Shown piece by piece: positions 25,201 through 37,200 of a stretch of 64,000 nucleotides of DNA (its first letter is position 1; the number at the start of each line of letters is the position of its first letter). Source of the DNA: Ovis canadensis (taxonomy: Eukaryota; Chordata; Mammalia; Artiodactyla; Bovidae); assembly GCF_042477335.2 (NCBI RefSeq), contig NC_091260.1:52967001-53031000 (forward strand). The letters run 5' to 3'. Made by a program: the position numbers and the translations under genes. The notes under the pieces were generated by a model that did not search any database, was not told the DNA's origin, and worked only from the letters and a program-made list of their open reading frames with translations.

Positions 25201-28200
25201 GAGCACATGTGGAATCTATTATTCAGTCCCCAACAACTTTCTTACTTCTTGTGCCACAAGCTGCTTCAAGCTCATATTCCATTTTCTTCTGTCCCAGCTC
25301 TGGCAATACTCACTTTTCCAAGGTGCCCTGGTTCCTTTTGTTGAGGAGCAGTATTTAGAAACAAAGACCCATGCTAAACATACCCATTGCTCTGAAGATT
25401 TCACCTCTTCTGGGTCCTATCCATGGGCAGGGCTGAGAAATATACATATTACTAATCATGAGTGCATACATAACTATATTTTTCTATCTATCTATCTTGT
25501 GTGTTAAAAAACAAACAAAAAAAAAACAACCCATGAGTTAATCCTGATACCTCTAACTCAAATCCACTGGGTTCATCCTAGCATCCTCTTTATTTCTTTG
25601 TAAATTTTTCTTTGACAAGGAGAACCCCAACTCTCTTAATCTGTAATATATTTACTTATTTGTTGAACCGCTGTCTATGGGATCGCACAGAGTCGGACGT
25701 GACTGAAGCAACTTAGCAGCAGCGGTATAAAAATAAAGTAGTTAAAAAATTGCACACCCACGTCCCATGAAAAATAAATTTACCAGCTGAGGTGTAATGT
25801 TTGTGTACATTTTTTTTTCTTTTTATGGTATCTATTCAGAATGCCACCTTTAAAACCCTTGCTGTTGTTGTTTAGTGGCTAAGTTGTCTCCAACTCTTTT
25901 GCAACCCCATGGACGGTAGCCCACCAGGCTCCTCTGTCCACGGGATTTCCCAGGCAAGAATACTGGAGTGGGTTGCCATTTCCTTCTCCAGGGGATCTTC
26001 CTGACTTAGGGATGCAACCCGCATCTCCTGCACTGGCAGGCGGAGCTGAGCCACCCGGGAAGCCCTTAAAACCGATCATCTTTTTTCCTCATGCCCTTTA
26101 GTTCTGTTACTTCATTGATTTTATAACACGGTTAGATTCATTTGTCATAATCTTATTTTGAAATTCTCTGATATTGTACTTGAGCCTTTAAAATTCAGCA
26201 TGCAGCAAAATGTATTCTTTGTGATGTACAGTTCTATGGGTTTTGACAAGTACATAGAGGTATGTCTCCATCACTATAGTTTCAAACACAACAAGCTTTC
26301 GTCTCCCCAATTCCCTTGTGCTATCTCTTTGTAGTCAATCTCTGTGAACTACAACCCCTGACAATGACTGATTGATTTTCCATTCCTAGAGCTCTAAAAT
26401 ATCATATAAATGGAATTGTCATACAGTCTTTTGGTATTAAATAGTAGAATATAAGTCACTTAACAAAATTAATATTTATCCAAGTCTATGTATGAATCAG
26501 CAGTGTGTTCCTTTTTCTTGTTATGTATTTCACTGAGTGATGATATTAGTTTATCCATTCATGAGTTAAAAAGCAATTTAGACTATTGGTGAATTGACCC
26601 TTTATCATCATATAATGTTTCTATTTGCCCTTAATAATATTTCTGAGGCCTACTTTGTTTGCTCCCTGGTGGCTCAGCGTTAAAGAATCCACCTGCCAAT
26701 GCCTGCCAAGCAGGAGACATAGGTTTGATCCCTGGGTCAGGAAGATTCCTTGAAGAAGGGGATAGCTACCCAGTATTCTTGCCCGGGAAATTCCATAGAA
26801 GAGCCTGGCAGGCTACCCTCCATGAGGTCTCCAAAGAGTTGGACACAACTTTGGGACTAAAAAACAAAAACTATTTTGTTTAATACATTGTAGCTTCTTC
26901 AGTTTTCTTTTGGATAGTATTATGTGTGTTTATATATATAATATGTAATGTTAAATATATTATTACAAATAAGCCAGTCAATGAACTTATTCTTTCTCGC
27001 TTTCTTAATTTTTAACTTTTGCTGGTTGAATCATTTGTACATTGTCAAGGTATAAAATAATTGCATTTTCGTTTATCAATATTATCCTCTTCTACAATTT
27101 GAACTTATCCTATAGTTATATATATTCATTGTTCACCATTGGTCATTTTGCCAGAGTTTCCCAAACATCTCTTTATTAGCTAAACTTTGTCCTATTAATT
27201 AGAGATTCCCTAATAGCTCAGTTGGTAAAGAATCTGCCTGCAATGCAGAAGACCCCAGCTTGATTCCTGAGTTGGGAAGATCCCCTGGAGAAGGAATAGG
27301 CTACCCACTCAAATATTCTTGTCCTTTAATTATTTTCTCAAAAAAGCTTATGACATCAGTATTCTCTAAGACTTTACATGCTCTATAACTTACATGCTTT
27401 ATAACTTTGGCTGCAAATAAAAACCTTAGTTTATATATTTTTTATGGTCCTGTTTTCTGGCATTTGGCTTGGAGAACTCAGACATAAATCTGAGCTTTTT
27501 CCTTTTATAAATGACTTAATCTTTTTGCTTGACTTCCCGAAGAATTCTTTATCTTCAAAGTTTAGTGATTTTTCTAGAAGAAATGTTAATCATTCTGGAT
27601 CAAATTTTCCTGCTGTGTCCTTTCATTATGTGTATGGAACCCTTCTTTTTGTCCAGGAAAGTTTCTTTGAATTATATCTTAAAATATAAATACAGTTTTT
27701 TCTTCTCATTGTGGTACTAAGGTGAGGTGGCATTGGGAGTAGTTTGTCTTCTGTTAGGAAATCAGACAATAATGGGGTGTATTGTCTATAGCATATTTCA
27801 GTTATAATAAACCCAATTAAAAGTCAACTAGATTTTTATCATCATAGACTAGCAGTTCTGAACAATGTCAGATATAAAATATTCTTATATGCTCACAAAC
27901 AGTACCCCGTCCATCTTAGTACAACACTTGTTAACTTTTTTAAGAACTCTGATTACACTTTGTGTTGTTTTTAACTTTCTTTAGTTTGTCTTCTACATGT
28001 ATTATTTTCTCTAATTTTTTTGTAGAATAAAGACAGAATAAGTTCCATTTCATGTTTGCTTTCTTCCCTTGGTGGCACGAGTGGTGAAGAACCCACCTGC
28101 CAATGCAGCAGACACAAGAGATGCAGGTTCCATCTCTGGGTTGGGAAGAGCCCTTGGAGGAGGTCCCGACAACCCACTCCAGTATTCTTGCCTGGAGAAT

Positions 28201-31200
28201 TCCATGGATAGAGGAGCCTAATGGGCTACAGTCCATGGGGTTGCAAAGAGTCAGACACGACTGAGCGGCCAACACACACACAGCCTGCTGCTGCTGCTGC
28301 TGCCGCTAAGTCGCTTCAGTCATGTCCAGCTCTGTGCGACCCCATAGATGGCAGCCCACCAGGCTCCCCCATCCCTGGGATTCTCCAGGAAAGAACACTG
28401 GAGTGGGTTGCCATTTCCTTCTCCAAAGCATGAAAGTGAAAAGTGAAAGTGAAGTTGCTCAGCCATGTCCAGCTCTTAGCAACCCCATGGACTGCAGCCC
28501 ACCAGGCTCCTCCGTCCATGGGATTTTCCAGGCAAGAGTGCTGGAGTGGGGTTGTCATCGCCTTCTCTGCACACACATCTTACACATGCTTAATTGCTTC
28601 TTCCTAGGATTAATTCTCCTTTTGCTTCTCCCAGTTCCTTCTCTCTTCTGCCTTGTTTCTGCGGTACTGTTTTGACCTGTTCTGTGTTTTACATTAGTCT
28701 CGTCATCCTGATTTTCAGTTCTTCCTCTTGTCTGATCATTTCTACCATGGGTTTCCACGTTCTGTCTTACAATGTTCTTTCATAGAGGGATTTCATTCAT
28801 TAATATACTTTTAAACCCATGATGGAATCTTTGGTTTTATTTTTCATCTCCCACATGACATTTCTTCTTGTTGAGTAGTCCTTATCTATTGATGATTTTT
28901 GTTCTTTTCTACTTTCTAAAATTAACTGATGGTTGATGGATTTCCTAGATCAGCACTATGCCATAGTTTCTTGAAGAAGGGAAGGGACCCCACCCTACTT
29001 CCTGGCTTGGTAATTCAATGGTTCCTCCCTTGCTGCCAGGGGACTCCTCATCTCTCTCTCTTTTTTAAAAATATAAAATGCTTCATAAATGTGTATGTAA
29101 TCCTTGCACAGGGTCCCTGTTAATCTTCTCTATATTGTTCCAATTTTAATATATGTGCTGCTGAAGCAAGCACTCTCCATTTCTTTTAACTATAGCAGCT
29201 CTGTGTGTTTTCTCTGTGTGGGTACACTTCTCTGCCTTCCCAGACTACACCGGGTCTAGAAACACATGAAGCCAGCCTTGCACTTGCCATTTCCTTTGCC
29301 TCCTATTTGTTGGCAGATTCCAGGATCCACCACTGCAGAAGGACTTTTCATACTCTCTGTACTTTATCTGGCAAACTTCCTCCCAAACATAACTTTTGCT
29401 TTATCTCAGCTCTGCTCAAGGGAGCTTCTTTTCAGCATCAGTACTTCAGAGTGACCCTTCTGTCCTGGGGGTGGGGGGAGGGCACTTTTCTGGGAATTGT
29501 TTGAGATCTGCTACCACTTGGCCTCCGCAAAATTCCTTGCCCAACGTCCATGTCGTCTCCATGTGACTCTGCCTGCTATCACTGACATATGACAGCACTT
29601 AACTGATACTTTAAGTTGATTGATTTTCTTTCCGGTCTCCTAGTTTTGCAGAGAATGGATATTTTGGGTGCTTGTTTTCAATTTTCTTTGTCTCTGTCTA
29701 TGGCATTGAGAAGGAAAAGAAGAAAATTCTGATGGAGGCAGTGGTCATGTTAGATTGTCACAAATACTTTTAATGTGTGCTTTGATTTATTTTTCTACCC
29801 AGTTGAAGTCGGAAATGAACTGACATATGAAGTGAAAGAAGCAATCTTTCATCACCCTTCAGTCAGCTTTAAGCCTTTTTATGTGATTTTCTGCTCTGAA
29901 AATTTATGTTAAATTTTCCTATAACTGTTTTGTCAAACACTTCTAGATATGCCCAATGAGTAGTTCCATTGCTTTCAATGATGTTATAATTGAAGCTCAA
30001 GGATTTAGTTGGTTTTAAGAATTTTCTTGGGCTGGACATAATTTGGACAATAACAGCCATCATTAGATTCCCACTTTACTGTTTAAACTTTGAGTTAATT
30101 ATAAATGACCATTTGAGAGCTAAGGGACAGAGAAGGTTGAATTTCACATGAAGATGTGAAAACCAGAGTGAAAATATATTGTCTCTGGTTTCAGTATGTT
30201 CCCTTGTGGAGAAAAGCCATGTGTGGATGTAAGACAGATGCACTTTTAAATTTCCAATTCTAGTCATTTCATTTATTCACCATCTGGTTTCTTAGTGTTT
30301 CTAAAATACCCCTACATCTATTTTTTTAATAGCAGTCATCATTTTTCTTCAGGAAAAGTAATATTTTTTTTCTGTCATTTTGATTCCCACTTTATCTTCT
30401 TGAAGCATTGAAAATTGTGTAATAAGAACTTTTATAAAATGCAAAAAACTGCACATATAGAAATTATTTTATTTGAGTCTCTGATTTCTAGCTGCCTTTA
30501 TGTTTCATCTGTAGATCCATCTTTAGGCATATGAATGGGCATGGCTTATTTTTATACTGTATCTTTTATTCTCAGCTCATTGAAAATGCAAGCCTGGCTC
30601 TAAATTAAGAAAAATCATACATCTCAATGGACATGAGTTTGGGTAAACTCCGGGAGTTGGTGATGGACAGGGAGGCCTGGTGTGCTGCAGTCCATGGTTT
30701 CACAAAGAGTCAGACACGACTGAGCGACTAAACTGAACTGAACTGAACTGAACTGAACTGATACATCTGTATGTGGTTCAACTTGACTCAGAGGCAGATG
30801 GATCAACATGGTAGCCTTACAGCTTCTCTTTCACTTGATTGCACCTTTGGAAAACAGCATAGAACTGTGTGTGGTGCTTTTTTTTTTTTCCTTCCAGATG
30901 TTTCTGGGCCTTTCTTTCACAAAGTATACTATGGTCTGATTGTGTTCCCCCAAAACCCACACACTGAAAATCTGATGCCCAAGGTGATGGTGTTAGGCAT
31001 CACAATGAACTCTCATAAATGGAATTAGTGCCCTCAGAGAAGAGACCCCACAAAGCTCCCTAACCCATTCTGCTATGAGAGGACACAACCAGAACTCAGT
31101 GACCTGTAAGAGGGCCCTAACCTGGTCTTAGAATTCCAGCCTCCAGAGCTGTGAGAAATAAATCTGTTGCTATTTCTAAGCTACTAAGCTATTTCTAAGC

Positions 31201-34200
31201 TTCCCAAGTGGTACAGTGGCAGAATCTGCCTGCCTGTGCAGGAGATGCAAGAGACCCGGGTTCAGTCCTTGGGTTGGGAAGACCCTCTGGAGGAGGAAAT
31301 GGCAACCCACTCCAATATTCTTGCTTGGGGAATCCCACGGACAGAGGACCCTGGCAGGCTACAGTCCATGGAGTCACAAAGAGTCAGACATGTCTGAGCA
31401 ACTGAGCACGAGCAGTCGGTTGTATTTGGTTACAGCAGCTCAAATGCATTAAGGCAAGGCCATTAGTTTAAACATGTAACATGGAAATCAATAAGAATGT
31501 GATACTTTATGTTCATTCATCTTTCTAAAATGCACTCTCAAAACCAAGATCATTTGAAGTTAGGAAGATTTTCCCTTTCATTCATCTCTCTACTATTGGA
31601 TTCCTCTTAATCTTTCAGTAAAAGTATTTCCTAAACTGGTATTTAAAGTGAATCAGGTATATTAAGTTGCTTTCAATTAGCAACCCTAGGCCCTTACAGG
31701 AAAACTAACATATTTTAAAGTGTGTTGGTCTTTTTTTTCAATGAAAAGTGTTCATATTTTTAGTAGCAAGGTCATGCTGCTCAAAGTTCAATCTATTTAT
31801 TGTACATAATTTCACCTACTTACAGTGAATAACATGAGAAATTGCTGTAGCCATCAGAAGTGATGAACATTTCTCTGTGCTATATGACTTCCTTATCTTT
31901 GGTTAATAGCAGTGTTGTCCTTGGGTCATTTTGTCAGGCCACAGAAGCCCATGGGTGCCTCCATGCTGGGCTCTCTACTGTGTCCGTATATGTTTTGAGG
32001 AAGGCGCTGCTGATGGTTACTCTAAACCTAAAGGATAGGCTTTTATACTTTATTCTATGCACTGAGAAAGTCTCATAAAAATTTAAAGGAGTTTGAAGGT
32101 GCAAGCAGATAAACGGATACTCATAGGAATAAAGGCCAAGAAGAACCTGCTGCTGCTGCTGTTGCTGCTAAGTCGCTTCAGTCGTGTCCGACTCTGTGCG
32201 ACCCCATAGAAGGCAGCCCACCAGGCTCCCCCATCCCTGAGATTCTGCAGGCAAGAATACTGGAGTGGGCGCGGCCGGGAGCGGCGGTGGCGGTCTGGCT
32301 GCGGGCGAGGAAGCCGGCGCCGGGCCCCTGGTCCGCGGGACGCCGCGCAGTGCCCACCGCTTCCCGCCGCGGAGCCATGGAGATCGGCACGGAGATCAGC
32401 CAGTGCCATTAAGGGGAAATTGCAAGAATTAGGAGCGTACGTCGATGAAGAACTTCCTGATTACATTATGGTGATGGTGGCCAACAAGAAAAGTCAGGAC
32501 CAAATGACAGAGGACCTGTCCCTGTTTCTAGGGAACAACACAATTCGATTCACCGTATGGCTTCACGGTGTATTAGATAAACTTCGTTCTGTAACAACCG
32601 ACCCCTCTAGTCTGAAGTCTTCTGATACCAACCTCTTTGATGGTACCGTACCTTCAAACAAGAGCAGTTTCAGTCGAGGAGATGAGAGAAGGCACGAAGC
32701 TGCAGTGCCGCCTCTTGCAGTTTCTAGTACTAGACCTGAAAAAAGAGAGTCCAGAGTTTCTACAAGTTCTCAGGAGCAGAAAGCCACTAATGTCAGACAG
32801 AGTTACGATGATGGAGCTGCAACCAGACTAATGTCCACAGTGAAACCTTTGAGGGAGCTAGCACCCTCTGAAGATGTGATTGATATTAAGCCAGAACCAG
32901 ATGATCTCATTGATGAAGACCTCAATTTTGTGCAGGAGAATCCCTTATCTCAGAAAAAAACTACAGTGACACTTACATACGGTTCTTCTCGCCCTTCTAT
33001 TGAAATCTATCGACCACCTGCAACTCGAAACACAGACGGTGGTGCTCATCTAAACAGGCTGCAGTTTCAGCAGCAGCAAAACAGTGTTCATGCTGCCAAG
33101 CAGCTTGATGTTCAGAGCAGCCGGGTGTATGAAACAGGACGCTTGTGTGAGCCAGAAGTGCTTAACAGCTTACAAGAGACTTACAGTCCCTTCTTCAGAA
33201 GCAACGCAGAAAAGATGAGTATTGAGGAAGAAAACTTTCGGAAGAGAAAGTTGCCTGTGGTAAGTTCAGTTGTTAAAGTGAAAAAGTTCAGTCACGACGG
33301 AGAAGAGGAGGAAGACGACGATTGTGGGTCCCGCACAGGAAGCATCTCCAGCAGTGTGTCAGTGCCTGCGAAGCCTGAGCGGAGACCTTCACTTCCACCT
33401 TCTAAACAAGCTAACAAGAATCTAATTTTAAAGGCTATATCTGAAGCTCAAGAATCTGTAACAAAAACAACTAACTATTCTACAGTCTCACAGAAACAGA
33501 CACTTCCAGTTGCTCCCAGAACTCGAACTTCTCAGGAAGAATTGCTAGCAGAAATGGTCCAGGGACAAGGCAGAGTCCCCAGGATAAGTTCTCCTATTAA
33601 AGAAGAGGAAGCAAAAGGAGATAATATAGACAAAAGTCAAGGAACTCAACAGAGGCAGTTGTTATCCCGATTGCAAATTGATCCCGTAATGGCAGAAACT
33701 CTGCAGATCAGTCAAGATTACTATGACATGGAATCCATGGTCCATGCAGACACGAGATCATTTATTCTGAAGAAGCCAAAGCTGTCTGAGGAGCTAGTAG
33801 TGGCAGCAAACCAGGAGGCGGGGATGAAGACGGCAGATGCCTTTCGGGCCCTTTCAGGACACCTTGTGCAGACACGAGATCTTGTACAACCAGATAAACC
33901 TGCGAGTCCCAAGTTTATAGTGACGCTGGACGGTGTCCCCAGCCCCCCAGGATACATGTCAGATCAAGAGGAGGACATGTGCTCTGAAGGAGTGAGACCC
34001 GCACAGCACCCTGCAGCCTCACACGGGGGACTCGCGGGCCTCCTCCCCCCGCAGCAGTTGCACGTGCTGAGCAGGCAGCTTGAGGACCCCGATGGTAGCT
34101 TTGCAAACGCTGAGCTGAGCGAGCTGAGCGTGGCGCAGAAGCCGGAGAAGCTGCTGGAGCGCTGCAAGTACTGGCCTGCCTGCAAGAACGGGGACGAGTG

Positions 34201-37200
34201 CGCTTACCATCACCCCGTGTCGCCTTGCAAAGCCTTTCCCAATTGTAAATTTGCTGAGAAGTGTCTGTTTGTTCATCCAAATTGTAAATATGATGCAAAA
34301 TGTACTAAACCAGACTGTCCCTTCACTCACATGAGCCGAAGAACTCCAGGACTGCCTCCAAAACCAGTCACAGCAGCAGCACCGCCTTCCAGTAGTCAGC
34401 TGTGCCGCTACTTCCCAGCTTGTAAGAAAATGGAGTGTCCCTTCTATCATCCGAAACACTGTAGATTTAACACTCAGTGTACACGGCCTGACTGCACGTT
34501 CTACCATCCCACCATTGTGGTACCACCACGACATGCCTTGAAATGGATTCGACCTCAGACCAGTGAGTGACACCCAGTCCTACCTGACAGAAGACGGTGG
34601 CGTTTGAGAGTTTCCGTCTACTGATGAAAGACGCTCTGCAGAATTTGTCAGGTCTTTGAAACTTGGAATATATTGCTTTCATGATATGAAGTTTATTGCC
34701 TATCTGAAGTGTCTAATTTTTCAAGTTTGTAAGTTTTTTAAGTGATTTTAACATTGGGTCTTTTTTTGTTGTTTTGTTTTGACTGTGGAAAGACAGTTTA
34801 AGGAAAAGCTGAACTCTATTAAAACACTTGAGGCAAAAAAAAAAAAAAAAAGAATACTGGAGTGGGTTGCCATTTCCTTCTCCAATGCATGCAAATGAAA
34901 AGTCAAAGTGAAGTTGCTCAGTCGTGTCCGACTCTTAGCGACCCCATGGACTGCAGCCTACCAGGCTCCTCCGTCCATGGGATATCGGGAATTCCCCAGT
35001 GGTCCAGTGGCTAAGACTCTGTGCAGGGACCTGAGGTCCAATCCCTGGTCAGGGAACTAGATCCCGCATGGCACAACTAGGAGTTCTCATGCTGAAACTA
35101 AAGATTTCACGTGCCGCAATGAAGATTGAAAATCCTGAGTGCCATAACTAAGACCAAGGACAGCAGGAAAAAAAAAAAAAAAAACCAAAACACACAAAAA
35201 ATGAGCTTACCTGGTGGCTCAGATGGTAAAGAATCTCCTTTCAATACAACAGACCCAGTTTCAATTGCTGGGAAAGGAAGATTCCCTGGAGAAGGAAATG
35301 GCCTGGAGAATTCCATGGACAGTGGAGCCTGGTAAGCTACAGTCCATGTGGTTGCAAAGAGTCAGACAGAACTGAGCGAGTAACATTTACACTTTCAAAA
35401 AATTTTTTTTTTAAAAAGAACCTACATACCACTTAGAATAGCAACAAATGAAATGTGAAGTCCAGTGACATGAATGTGAAGTCCCAGTCCTCAGTGTTCA
35501 ATAGTTAACAAAAATGTGGATGCATATCTGCCTCTTCCAGGTGTGTACTTCTTCACCTTCAGCATGATGAAGCATGAGGATGTTGAGGAAGTGTATGTAT
35601 ACCTCATGCACAATGGCAACACGGTCTTCAGCATGTACAGGTAAGTGGTCTTTCCTATCGTAGGTATCCATGCTGCCATTGTTTGCTCAAAGGATGGCCA
35701 ATGTCAGGACGTGAATAGGATTCAACAGAGATCAGCACAAACTTTGTTGTCATCCAGAGCTCCCACACACCAGTATATGGTCAGATTACCATTACTCTTT
35801 GTGGGGCAGTGAATCTGATAAACTTGAACATACACAGGTTGATAAGAGGTCTTGAGCTAATTACTAGCAACGCTCATCATAACTAATTATTTGCATTCTT
35901 TTCTTAACTCTTTCTTTCTTTCCTTCTCTCTCAGATTTTCCTTCTCCTTTCCTACTCTCCGCTCCCTTTGCCTAGAGTTTAGCTCTCTTGATGACCTTCA
36001 TCATCCCTGGAGCTGGCAAATTAAGAGCTGGGAACCAGTCTCCCTCTTTAGGCTGTGCTGCAACTCTGATGTTTATCTTAGCAACCTGGCCCTAAGGCTC
36101 CTTGGAGAAAAGTCCATACAAAAAAGAAAAAATGCACTTTGCTCTGATGTAAGCCTAAGATGTAGAAAAGAGGCAGAGAGCCAACACCTTTCCCATAATT
36201 AAATAAATGGGTGTTGAGAAACTGTGAAAAACTTTTTGTTTGCTATCTATTTTTTTTTTTTTGATGATTTGTGGGGATTGCCATCTTTTTTTTTTCTTTT
36301 GGAACCTGGCCTCTAGTAAGATGGGGTATTCAAAAAGCCAAAAGAGAAAAGATGAGTTAGATAGGTGAAACTGCTACAACAAAGAGATCTAGAAGATTGT
36401 GGCTTGAACGTATTAGAATTCTATTTTTCTTGGTTGGTTCCAGGTTGGGGAACAATGGGATAGAAAGAGAGGAGGGGAATGTATGGAAGTTGGATGGAGG
36501 ATTGCTCCAACAGGTTTCTGAGGGATGTGGGCTGGTAAAAGCTTTTCTGCCATCTGTGAAACTGACTCCCAAATTTGCACTGGTCATTATCATTGCCACA
36601 GTCAGAAGGTGGAAAGAAGAACAAGCTTTGATGCATCAGACATTCTACTCCAAGTCACCACATTTTCCCAAATGGTTTTCTCTAACATGACAAGGATGTC
36701 CAGCTTTGAAGCCCACAATATCTATTTCCTCATTGCTCCATCCCTGACCATTAGCTGATGCAACATGTTTTAGTTTGGGTTAGGGCAGCACACTTCTTTA
36801 GATACAAATTCTATTGTTAGTTAAGGTGGATTGAATTGCTCTAACATTGACCCAAGGGCTTGAACATGATAGAAATTCCTTTTCGTGCCACAGTCTTCAA
36901 GCACTCAGGCTTCAACAAAAGGTTTCCAAGTTCGTTCTGGTCATTGTTATTAGCATTCCACACAGTCGTAATGAGGAAAGATCAAGGGGGATTGTTTGTG
37001 GGAGTTTTACTGGCCAGTTCTATAAGTGGCACATGTAATTTCTGCTCACGTGTCATTTAGAGAATTTAATCCAGATTATACCTAAATGTATGGGACTCTG
37101 GGAGAGAAGGGGGATAGATTTTGGTTAAGAGCCGACTGTTCTCTTCAAAGACTAAGTAGTTGGTGCTTGTTCTTTTTCCTTCTAGCTATGAAACAAAGGG

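Noticed and set aside
28322-28675. 117-codon plus-strand frame
   Set aside because: Made of BOV-A2 SINE translation; the same peptide pattern recurs at several SINE copies.
34019-34573. 184-codon minus-strand frame within the ZC3H14 retrocopy
   Set aside because: Complement of the zinc-finger region; the plus-strand frame explains all constraint.
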